Of a DNA stretch of 64,000 nucleotides, positions 42,896-50,582 are shown piece after piece (position 1 is the first letter of the stretch; each line of letters starts with the position of its first letter). A program made the position numbers and the translations under genes. Source of the stretch: CAG-791 sp002449595 (GTDB lineage: Bacteria; Bacillota; Clostridia; Lachnospirales; Lachnospiraceae); NCBI GenBank assembly GCA_946539855.1, contig CAMNHV010000001.1:1-64000 (forward strand), read 5' to 3'. The notes under the pieces were generated by a model. The model had not been told where the DNA came from. It was given only the letters and a program-made list of their open reading frames with translations, and ran no database searches.

Positions 42896-44044
42896 TCATT
42901 CGACAGTCGAGAACTCGACGATCTCGGCGGTTTCGAGCTCGTCGAAGAGGTTGTCGCCTTCCTCGACGGTCTCAAGCTTGCCGTCCTTCACGGTCATTTT
43001 TTCGACGTTGTGGCCGTTGCCGACGTAGAGGACGCCGTCCTTCACAGCGAGCGGATATGCGGTGCCGCCGCACTCGACGTAGCCGAGGTACTCCGGCTTG
43101 CCGTCGTTGTAGTAGAAGATCTCAGCGTCGATCGCTGCGTAGAGGTCTTCCTCATAGGAATAGGTGCCGCTCGCGACGAGCAGAACGTCCGTGTCGCCGA
43201 TGGTCGCGTTTGCGTAGCCTTTGCCCTTTTCAAGGCCATCAACGATCTGGGTAAAGGTCTCGCACCCATCGATCTTCGTCGTCATCTCATGAAGGTCAGC
43301 TTCTTCCGCGAAGAGCACGACCGGATCCCAGCCGAAGTCCTGGTATTTCGTGATCGGAAGATTGTTCTCAGAGACGTAGTCTTCGATGGTGAACTTGCGG
43401 ACAAGTTCGCGCGTCTCCTGGTCGGAGAGAACGGCCATGGCCGCGTCAGCCCACTCGCCGCAGACCTTCTTCATGCTCTCGGTGAAGTTTTCGCCGTCTT
43501 CCGCGATGTCACTGCTCGTGACTTCGTAGCCGTCCGCGGTCTGCTTCAGGTGCATGCAGCCGGGATAAGAGCCGCCGGAGACGCACTCGAGCGTGTCGCC
43601 CTTCAGGTCATAATTCAGGATATAGTAGCTGCCGATGACGCGGATGTCTTCCGGGTCGTCCGTCTCTTCCGCAACGATCTGGATGTTGGGAATGCTGACG
43701 TCCGCCTTGTCGTAGTGGCTGCCGAACTCCTTGATGATGTAGTCGCTGATCGCCGCCTTGTAAGGATCCTCCTCGGATGCGGGGACCGTGTACGCAGGAA
43801 GCTCTGTGACTGCGTCTCCGGCTGCCTCTGTGGTCTCGGCTTCTTCGCCTGCTGCCTCGGCCGCTTCAGCGTCTTCCGCCTCGGTGGCTTCCGTCGCTTC
43901 TGCTTCCGCTTCGTCCTTGGCTTCCGCCTCGTCCGCTGCCTGCTCCTGCGGCTGCGTGGCCGGCTCAAGTGCCGGCGTCGAGCAGCCTGCTGCCAGGGCC
44001 GCGGCCAGAGTCAGTGCCGCAAATATGCTAATGTTTTTTCTCAT
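42896..44044 (-). CDS. Secreted lipoprotein of unknown function
   Basis: 382 residues. MRKNISIFAALTLAAALAAGC is a lipoprotein signal; an Ala/Glu-rich linker of about 60 residues follows, then a globular region starting TELPAYTVPASEEDPYKAAI. The globular part contains DKADVSIPNIQIVAEETDD and repeated short beta strands such as YYILNYDLKGDTLECVSGG, which fits a cystatin- or NTF2-like repeat but is not diagnostic. Start ATG 44044 has GGGAGGAAATCAA upstream; the frame runs 56 codons further. A promoter with TATACT lies upstream. No partner gene is evident. Confidence 0.75.
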   Translation of the reverse strand: MRKNISIFAALTLAAALAAGCSTPALEPATQPQEQAADEAEAKDEAEAEATEATEAEDAEAAEAAGEEAETTEAAGDAVTELPAYTVPASEEDPYKAAISDYIIKEFGSHYDKADVSIPNIQIVAEETDDPEDIRVIGSYYILNYDLKGDTLECVSGGSYPGCMHLKQTADGYEVTSSDIAEDGENFTESMKKVCGEWADAAMAVLSDQETRELVRKFTIEDYVSENNLPITKYQDFGWDPVVLFAEEADLHEMTTKIDGCETFTQIVDGLEKGKGYANATIGDTDVLLVASGTYSYEEDLYAAIDAEIFYYNDGKPEYLGYVECGGTAYPLAVKDGVLYVGNGHNVEKMTVKDGKLETVEEGDNLFDELETAEIVEFSTVE

Positions 44045-44101
44045 TTGATTTCCTCCCTTTATTTCCATCGGAAATTGTTGCCCCTGAACGGGTATCGGTA
44101 C

Positions 44102-44129
44102 AGTATAACACTGTTTATGAAAGCTGCAA
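44102..44129 (-). promoter_or_regulatory. Promoter of the lipoprotein gene
   Basis: Minus-strand -35 TTGCAG (44124-44129), 16-bp spacer, -10 TATACT (44102-44107), about 58 bp before ATG 44044. Further upstream, between the divergent genes, a nested palindrome around 44190-44224 (TGTGAC/GTCACA outside, TTGTCA/TGACAA inside) may be an operator. Confidence 0.5.
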
Positions 44130-44304
44130 GTGTACTTTCTGTGAATTTTGCAGCGGATCAAACAGCCCATTCTGACTGGAGATTCGCCCTGTGACACATT
44201 TGTCAATGACAATTGCCTGTCACACCCTTCGCCACCCCTGCGGGAGGAAATACAATAAGGGCAGGCATATGCTTTTCCAAATCCCGATATAAGGAGGTCC
44301 CGAA

Positions 44305-44994
44305 ATGAGCGAGAAAAACGTCACATCCATCAACCTCTACTGCGCAAACTGCGGCACAAAGCTCGGCGGCGCGAAAGACGTCTGCCCGTCCTGCGGCCGC
44401 GTGATCGGCCCGGAGCAGTACGCGGCGATCCCCCGCACCGGGGCGGCCGGCGTCGGGTATTCGGAGATCACGGGGCATCCGACGTTTGACGCGTATCGCA
44501 AGCACACGGGGAAAGTGCAGATGATCCTGCTGCCGGTCATCGCCGTCGTCGTTTTCGTCATTCTGCTGCTCATCGGCGCCGGCGCCGCGGTCTCCCTCGT
44601 CTCCGCCGCGCTCCTCCTCGCCATCATGTTCGCGATCGCCGCGGCGAAGGGGCGCAAGAAGCCGGACTGGCAGGGCACCGTCGAGAAAAAGGAATTCACC
44701 CGCATCAAGCGACAGGGCGCCGACCGTTATACTTACAAGGTCTGGTTCCGCGGCGAGGACGGCAAGCGGCGGACCCACGTCTGGCACCAGCACTCGTATG
44801 TTTACGACTACCTGGAGGAGGGCGACACGGTGCGCTTCCTCGGGAGTCTCGGAACGCCCAACGCATTCGAGAAATATGACAAGTCCGGCGACGACGTCAT
44901 TCCCTGCGTCTGCTGCGGCAATCTCGCGGACCCGCGCTACACATACTGCACGGCCTGCGGCGCGATCCTGCTGAAAGGTAAAACGGCGCAGTAA
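44305..44994 (+). CDS. Zinc-ribbon membrane protein
   Basis: 229 residues with a zinc ribbon at each end: Cys13, Cys16, Cys27, Cys30 (YCANCG, CPSCG) and Cys201, Cys204, Cys215, Cys218 (CVCCG, CTACG). Two transmembrane helices (about residues 70-115) lie between, then a beta-rich domain DWQGTVEKKEFTRIKRQG to EEGDTVRFLG. AAGGAGGTCCCGAA precedes the ATG. The architecture suggests a membrane-linked scaffold; no enzymatic residue pattern is visible. Confidence 0.8.
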   Translation: MSEKNVTSINLYCANCGTKLGGAKDVCPSCGRVIGPEQYAAIPRTGAAGVGYSEITGHPTFDAYRKHTGKVQMILLPVIAVVVFVILLLIGAGAAVSLVSAALLLAIMFAIAAAKGRKKPDWQGTVEKKEFTRIKRQGADRYTYKVWFRGEDGKRRTHVWHQHSYVYDYLEEGDTVRFLGSLGTPNAFEKYDKSGDDVIPCVCCGNLADPRYTYCTACGAILLKGKTAQ

Positions 44995-45046
44995 TCACGG
45001 AAAGTTTATCCTCCCCTAAGTCGGGCTGCCCGGCCCGATGCGTTTT

Positions 45047-45090
45047 CAGGACCCCGAAACGGATTGGAGCTTCATCCGTTTCGGGGCCTG
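45047..45090 (+). terminator. Long hairpin after the zinc-ribbon gene
   Basis: A 17-bp stem (CCCCGAAACGGAT 45052-45064 with ATCCGTTTCGGGG 45074-45086, extended by CAGG/CCTG past one bulge) with a 9-base loop. There is no T tract on the plus strand, so termination is likely only if weak or factor-assisted; it may also be a processing signal. Confidence 0.5.
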
Positions 45091-45217
45091 ATACATTATG
45101 GGGAGTTCCCGAGATTCGCAGCGTGCCCGGACTCCGCGGTATCTCTGGCGCTTCCCGCCGCGAATGCAGTATGATAAGGGAGATGATCGTGTTTTCTGTG
45201 GCGGAGAGGACGACGGA

Positions 45218-47374
45218 ATGAGGAAGCCGAATTTCAGGAGCCTGCGGGAGCTCGCGAAGGCGGTCAGCGAGACCGACGCGGCCTTTCAGGGCATCTACAA
45301 CGACAAGGATATGCAGGAGAACAACATTCGCACCCTGTGCGGCAGAATTGCCGGGCAAGAGGCGCGAAAAGCTTTGTCCGCCCTGTCATCCGACGAGCTC
45401 AAAAATGCACGTGCCGGGATCCGCGCCCAGGCGCTGATCGACGCCGGGTATGAGAATCTGGGCCAGATCGCCGCCGCGACGGACGTCGAGCTCCAGGCCG
45501 TGGAAGGCATCGGTGAGAAGCAGATCGAAGCGATCCGCAACATCGTGACCGAGTTTGCCAACAGTCTCTCCGCGCGCGTCACGATCCGCCTCGACGCCTC
45601 GGACCCCGACAGGACGTCCGACAATATCGCCCTCATCACGGAACTCACGAATTACATTAACAGTGAAAAGATTCGCCGCGACGCCCTCGAGGCCGCCAAA
45701 AACCTGGGGGATTTCGCGACAAGAGTCACGGAGAGCGGCATGATCCGGAATGGGTTCCGGTGGTTCTTTTCGTCTGCGGCTTCTAAACAAAACACGCTGG
45801 CGATCGAGGAAGAGCTTCATGCGTTCTGCGGAAGTGCGTTTTTCGACCGGCTGATGCGGCTGATCGACGCCTACCAGGCTGCGTCGCACACTTCGGAAGA
45901 GGCGGCGGTGGAGCAGTTTCGGGCGAATGGCGCCGAGTACTACGCAATTCTGGAGAATCTCGGAAGTGCAGCGGGAAACCGCGCCTTCATCTATGACAGC
46001 ATTCCCGCGCAGCTCGCGGAGGAGATCAGTGCGACCGAAGTGGATCTCAGCGGGTTTTCGGGGACGCTGCGCGCTTATCAGCTGTTTGGCGCGAAATACA
46101 TCCTCCATCAGAAGAAAGTTCTGCTCGGCGACGAGATGGGCCTCGGCAAGACCATTCAGGCAATCGCGGTGATGTCGCACCTGCACACTGTGAGTGGCGG
46201 GAAAGGACATTTTCTGGTGGTGTGTCCCGCCAGCGTTCTGGTCAACTGGGCCAGGGAGCTGCACAAGTTCAGCCGGATCAACACTTTTATCGTGCATGGG
46301 CAGACGGCGGATGACGCGCTGACGAAATGGCAGGAGCAGGGCGGCGCGGCGGTCACAAACTACGAGACCCTCGGCCGGATCGTAGACAGGATCGATGGGC
46401 GAATGAAGCTTTTCCTGCTTGTGATTGATGAAGCGCATTACATGAAAAACCCTGACGCCCAGCGAACCAAGTACATCCGGCGTCTGGACAACGAGTCGGA
46501 GCGGATCCTGCTGATGACGGGGACGCCGCTCGAGAACCGCGTGTCGGAGATGATGAGCCTGATCGATTATGTGCGGCCGGATATGGCGGATGAGGTGCGG
46601 TCGCTGGCGTTTATCAGCCGGCTGCCGGAGTTTCGCGAGGCGCTGGCGCCGGTCTATCTGCGGCGGACGCGGGAGCAGGTGCTGAAGGAGCTGCCGCCGA
46701 TCTCGGATGAGCAGGAGTGGTGCAGCCTCACGGCGGCTGACCTCGCGGCGTATGCGCCGGCGGTGCTGCGCGGGAGTTTCGCGGACATGCGGCGGGTGTC
46801 GTTCCTGCAGGATGATCTGGCTAATTCTTCCAAGTGCATTCGGATGCTCGAGCTTCTGGAGCAGGCGGCGGATGATGGGCGGAAGGTAATTGTGTATTCG
46901 TTCTTCCGCGAGACGGTCGCGAAAGTCAGCCAGCTTCTGGGCGACCGCTGCATCGGCGTGATCACCGGCGACACGGACATCGGCTCGCGGCAGCTGCTCG
47001 TGGACCGGCTCGGGACCGCGCCGGGCGGCAGCGTGCTCGTCAGCCAGATCGTCGCGGGCGGCGTCGGCCTGAACATCCAGTCTGCAAGCATCGTGATCTT
47101 CTGCGAGCCGCAGATCAAGCCGTCGCTCGAGAGCCAGGCGCTGTCGCGCGTCTACCGCATGGGACAGGTGCAGAGCGTACAGGTCTATCATCTGCTCTGC
47201 CCGAACACAATTGATGAAGAAATGATCTCAGTCCTCGAGGAAAAGCAGATCGAATTCGACAACTTCGCCGACGAATCCGTCGTCGCGGGCGCGTACGACA
47301 ACATCATGGACCGCGAGTGGGTCCGCAGCGTCGTGGAGCGGGAGCGGGGGAGGTATTTGCCGGTGGTTATTTGA
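45218..47374 (+). CDS. SNF2 family helicase
   Basis: 718 residues, ATP-dependent DNA translocase of the Swi2/Snf2 type. The N-terminus holds a helix-hairpin-helix (AGYENLGQIAAATDVELQAVEGIGEKQI in successive pieces). Motif I is LGDEMGLGKTIQAIAV, motif II VIDEAHYMKN, motif III LLMTGTPLENR; the second RecA lobe has KVIVYSFFRETV, SQIVAGGVGLNIQSAS and SRVYRMGQVQSVQVYHLLCPNTIDE. No nuclease or SWIM domain is seen. Start ATG 45218 has GGAGAGGA seven bases before. It stands alone, converging with the GH31 gene 10 bp after its stop. Role unknown; orphan SNF2 proteins of this size occur in repair and phage defence. Confidence 0.92.
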   Translation: MRKPNFRSLRELAKAVSETDAAFQGIYNDKDMQENNIRTLCGRIAGQEARKALSALSSDELKNARAGIRAQALIDAGYENLGQIAAATDVELQAVEGIGEKQIEAIRNIVTEFANSLSARVTIRLDASDPDRTSDNIALITELTNYINSEKIRRDALEAAKNLGDFATRVTESGMIRNGFRWFFSSAASKQNTLAIEEELHAFCGSAFFDRLMRLIDAYQAASHTSEEAAVEQFRANGAEYYAILENLGSAAGNRAFIYDSIPAQLAEEISATEVDLSGFSGTLRAYQLFGAKYILHQKKVLLGDEMGLGKTIQAIAVMSHLHTVSGGKGHFLVVCPASVLVNWARELHKFSRINTFIVHGQTADDALTKWQEQGGAAVTNYETLGRIVDRIDGRMKLFLLVIDEAHYMKNPDAQRTKYIRRLDNESERILLMTGTPLENRVSEMMSLIDYVRPDMADEVRSLAFISRLPEFREALAPVYLRRTREQVLKELPPISDEQEWCSLTAADLAAYAPAVLRGSFADMRRVSFLQDDLANSSKCIRMLELLEQAADDGRKVIVYSFFRETVAKVSQLLGDRCIGVITGDTDIGSRQLLVDRLGTAPGGSVLVSQIVAGGVGLNIQSASIVIFCEPQIKPSLESQALSRVYRMGQVQSVQVYHLLCPNTIDEEMISVLEEKQIEFDNFADESVVAGAYDNIMDREWVRSVVERERGRYLPVVI

Positions 47375-47384
47375 AATAGTCGGA

Positions 47385-50180
47385 TCACATTCCGATTAAG
47401 TCAAATGGCTCATAGGACACGATAAGACTTGTCTCGCGGCCGGGGTTGGGATAGCGGATGATGGTGATTCCCGAGGCGGGATCGAAATACCAGCCGGACT
47501 TGCCCTCGTCCTCCGCATGGCGGCGCAGTTCCTCCGGCATCAGGAAGCGCGGCAGCTCTTCGCCGTTCAGGCGCACGCTCATCGGGCTCTTGTCGCGCCG
47601 GATCATCTTGACGCGGATCCGCTCTGCTGTGTCAGGATACTCTCCTTCCGCAGAAAAGCGCATCTCCACCTGATCCCAGCCTTTCATCGCGATATGTGTG
47701 ATGCGGTACTCTCCCTGCTGATGTGCGTCGCTGATGCCGTCATCGTCATAAAGAGCGTAGGAAGATTCATTACCTGAGCGGTCCGGAACTGCCCAGATGC
47801 ACAGGTCTTTGACGGCGTCCTTCTCCATGCTCATGGGCTGGTCTGCTGCCATCGGAAGGATCGCGCCTTCCCGCAGGAAGCAAGGGATAGAGTCCGCTGT
47901 GACCGGAACGCGGATGGTCTGGCCGCCGGAGTAGTTCCCGATGTGCAGGGAAGCATTGTCACGCCACTTGTCTCCTCCATTTTGCATCTCCTCAAAGGAC
48001 ATGCCAGGAAGGATCGTTTTTTCGGTGATCAGGTCAATTGGATACCACTGCGTTCCTGCCGGGAGGTAGATGTCGCGGTAAGACGCGCCCTTCTCGAGGA
48101 CGTTGGCGACCAGAAGATCGCGTCCCAGCAGGAATTCACTGCCTTCGTTCCATGTGGCGGGATCCTGCGGGAATTCAAAGACTAATGGCCGCATGATCGG
48201 CGCGCCGCACTGGTGCGCTTCATATTCCAGAGAGTAGAAGTGCGGCAGGAGGCGGTAGCGAAGCAGGATCGCCTGGCGGATGCGCTCCGTCTGCGCCGGA
48301 TACATCCAAGGTTCCGTCACTGTGTTGTCGCTGTTGGCTGAATGAATCGAGAAGCGCGGCTGGAACACGCCGTGCTGCACCCAGCGCAGGAAGAGTTCTT
48401 CTTCCGGCGCCGGCCCCGCAAAACCGCCGATATCCGCGCCAGTATTGGGCTGCCCGGACAGGCCTTCGCCGAGGATCGTCGGAAGATTCCAGTAAAGGGA
48501 GTCCCATCCCGTCACGTTGTCGCCGGTCCAGTTCTGGGCGTATTTCTGAATTCCTGTGCTGCCGCTCCGGCAGACGACGTAAGGTCGCGTCCCCGGCCGG
48601 CACTCGCGGACTGCCTCCGCGCCAATACGGCACATCAAAGTACTCATCAGCGGCTTCAGAGAGCGGATCGTCCCGCCCGCGCCGTCATATTCGCATCCCG
48701 CATCGAGGTCCGCCAGGCTGTCATACTCACAATTGTCGTTCCAGACGGAGTCAGTTCCTTTCGCGATCACTTCTCTCGTCAGATACTTCTTCCAGAGCTC
48801 CCTCGCCGCCGGACTCGTGAAATCAAAGAAGCTTCCCGGGCCTCCCCACCAAGGGGCGATCTCAGGCGCGGAGTTTTTCATTTCTGATTTCGCACTAGAG
48901 GCTTTATCCTCCGCTTGCGAAATCGCTGATTCCGCGCGAAATGCCTTTTCCTCCGCTTGCGACGTCGCTGATTCCGCGCGAGATGCCTTTTCCTCTGCGA
49001 AAGACGACTCAGATTCCGCGAGAGACGACTTGGATCCCGCGCGAAATGCTTTTTCCTCAGATTCCGTAATAAACACCCCCGCCTGCGCCATCTCCTCGTA
49101 AAGCGGGTGCACGCACAGGACGCCGGGCTTGACGTTTGGCACGGCTTGCGCGCCCTGCGCATTCATGGCTGCGAAGAAGCCCTCCGGATCCGCAAACCGC
49201 CGGCGGTTCCAGGTGAAGACGCAGCGCTTGTTTTCGACCTGTACGGTGTAGCCGGACGAGAGGTGGAAGCCGTCGACCGGGAAGCCCTGCTCCTTGAGGC
49301 GGCCGATGAACTCGAGGATCGCGCGGTCTGCGTCGCCGGGCAGCTCGGCGTAGTACATCGAGGAGCCCTGGTAGCCCAGCGCGCGCTTCGGCAGGAGCAC
49401 CGGGCGGCCGGTCAGCTGCGTGTAGCGATCCAGCACGTCGCGGAAGGTCGGGCCCGCGAGCACGAAGAGATCGACGTCGCCGTCGTCCGCCTGCCACTGG
49501 ATGAATGGCGGGAGGTAGCCGGACTTTTCGCGGCCGATGTTGAAGGCGGATTCGCTGAAATTGTTATAGAAAAAGCCCGTCACCGCCCCCGAGTCCGCCG
49601 CCAGCCGGGTGTAGAAGGGGATGTGCTTGTACAGCGTGTCGCCGTGCTGCGGGTCGCAGGCGATCGCGTCCGTCGCGCGCTCGATGAGGAATCTTCCGCG
49701 TTTGTCGAGTTCGCCGGTTTTTTCGCCGAAGCCGTAGAAGTGGTCTTCCTCGCTGCGCAGGCAGATGTGGGTGATCCTGCGGCCGCGGTCCCGCCGGAAA
49801 GCGCTTCCCGCGAGCGACTCGTACAAGATTTTCCCGTCGCGGTCGGTGAGGGTCAGCTGCAGGGGGGCTTTGGTGACGGTCATCGTCAGCTTTTTGCCGG
49901 TGATCGTGATGCGGTCTTCCTGCTCGGACACTTCCGTGTCGGCCGCCTGCACGCGGGTCCGTTCCTCTGTGAAAAGCGGATCCAGCCTGTCCTCCCAGGC
50001 TGTCAGCTGCAGAATGTAGGAAGCTTCCTGGAATTCCTCCTCCGGCGCCATGCCGAAGCCCGTGCGGATCCGGACGATCTCGTCCGTCACGAACCAGATC
50101 CCGATGACGGCGGCGTCTGTGAGGATGCGTGTGCAGTTCTTTTCCTGCCTGAAGCTGATTGCTTTTGTGCAGATGTCCAT
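47385..50180 (-). CDS. GH31 alpha-glycosidase with heptad-repeat insertion
   Basis: 931 residues, no signal peptide, so intracellular. The GH31 nucleophile is Asp482 in DSVWNDNCEYDS and the acid/base is Asp554 in NWTGDNVTGWDSL; other blocks are FYGFGEKTGELDKRGR, GYQGSSMYYAE and RYRLLPHFYSLEYEAHQCG. The family includes alpha-glucosidases, alpha-xylosidases and transglucosidases; the NDNCE motif in place of NDMNE leaves specificity open. Residues about 371-433 form an insertion of nine 7-residue Ala/Glu/Lys/Ser repeats next to the active-site barrel. CAGGAGGAAGCGCC precedes ATG 50180. It is divergent from the second GH31 gene. Confidence 0.92.
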   Translation of the reverse strand: MDICTKAISFRQEKNCTRILTDAAVIGIWFVTDEIVRIRTGFGMAPEEEFQEASYILQLTAWEDRLDPLFTEERTRVQAADTEVSEQEDRITITGKKLTMTVTKAPLQLTLTDRDGKILYESLAGSAFRRDRGRRITHICLRSEEDHFYGFGEKTGELDKRGRFLIERATDAIACDPQHGDTLYKHIPFYTRLAADSGAVTGFFYNNFSESAFNIGREKSGYLPPFIQWQADDGDVDLFVLAGPTFRDVLDRYTQLTGRPVLLPKRALGYQGSSMYYAELPGDADRAILEFIGRLKEQGFPVDGFHLSSGYTVQVENKRCVFTWNRRRFADPEGFFAAMNAQGAQAVPNVKPGVLCVHPLYEEMAQAGVFITESEEKAFRAGSKSSLAESESSFAEEKASRAESATSQAEEKAFRAESAISQAEDKASSAKSEMKNSAPEIAPWWGGPGSFFDFTSPAARELWKKYLTREVIAKGTDSVWNDNCEYDSLADLDAGCEYDGAGGTIRSLKPLMSTLMCRIGAEAVRECRPGTRPYVVCRSGSTGIQKYAQNWTGDNVTGWDSLYWNLPTILGEGLSGQPNTGADIGGFAGPAPEEELFLRWVQHGVFQPRFSIHSANSDNTVTEPWMYPAQTERIRQAILLRYRLLPHFYSLEYEAHQCGAPIMRPLVFEFPQDPATWNEGSEFLLGRDLLVANVLEKGASYRDIYLPAGTQWYPIDLITEKTILPGMSFEEMQNGGDKWRDNASLHIGNYSGGQTIRVPVTADSIPCFLREGAILPMAADQPMSMEKDAVKDLCIWAVPDRSGNESSYALYDDDGISDAHQQGEYRITHIAMKGWDQVEMRFSAEGEYPDTAERIRVKMIRRDKSPMSVRLNGEELPRFLMPEELRRHAEDEGKSGWYFDPASGITIIRYPNPGRETSLIVSYEPFDLIGM
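48890..49070 (-). repeat. 21/42-bp coding repeat in the GH31 gene
   Basis: In-frame tandem repeats of 21 bp, in places 42 bp, encode heptads such as EEKAFRA, ESAISQA, EEKASRA, ESATSQA, EDKASSA. The reading frame is kept throughout, and Ala/Ala spacing fits a helical or coiled-coil spacer. Related enzymes normally have a short loop here. Confidence 0.85.
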
Positions 50181-50215
50181 GGCGCTTCCTCCTGTTTCGG
50201 AATCAATTAGCTTGA

Positions 50216-50277
50216 TTTTTCGGCTTCTGTTCTTGGTTTTTCGGCTTCTGTTCTTGGTTTTTCGGCTTCTGTATTGG
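50216..50277. repeat. 21-bp tandem repeat upstream of the GH31 genes
   Basis: Two full units and a partial one of CGGCTTCTGTTCTTGGTTTT plus T, starting at 50221, 50242 and 50263. It lies in the 402-bp gap between the divergent GH31 genes, where the promoters of both must be. Function unknown. Confidence 0.8.
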
Positions 50278-50339
50278 TATTGTAGTTCCGGGCTTCTATT
50301 TGAGGCGGGGCCTCGGAGGCTTTACGATCCTGGGGGGCT

Positions 50340-50380
50340 ATTACGGCTTTTTTGAGCCGTATCTCGATTTAGGCCGTAAT
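50340..50380. repeat. Dispersed 40-bp hairpin repeat, copy B
   Basis: 41 bp opening ATTACGGCTTTTTTGAGC and closing ATTTAGGCCGTAAT, clearly related to copy A at 14517-14556. It lies between the divergent GH31 genes, 32 bp from copy C. Confidence 0.65.
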
Positions 50381-50412
50381 TCTGAAGCTCGATCTCAAAT
50401 CTGGCCAAGGTT

Positions 50413-50453
50413 TTTACGGTTCTGAAGGTCCAAATCTTGTTTAGAACCGTAAT
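50413..50453. repeat. Dispersed 40-bp hairpin repeat, copy C
   Basis: 41 bp opening TTTACGGTTCTGAAGG and closing TTTAGAACCGTAAT; a 9-10 bp perfect inverted repeat. The arms changed in step (GGTTCT with AGAACC where copies A and B have GGC with GCC or GAC), so pairing is kept. Confidence 0.6.
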
Positions 50454-50582
50454 GCAGGAACAGTTCATTCGTCCGCTGGCGCACGCCCATAATTGTGGTT
50501 CCATGATTGTCGGAATTTCAGTATTTTTCCTTCAGAAACCCGCAAAAACAGTATATCATGAATGTAAGGAGGCTCGCTGAAC

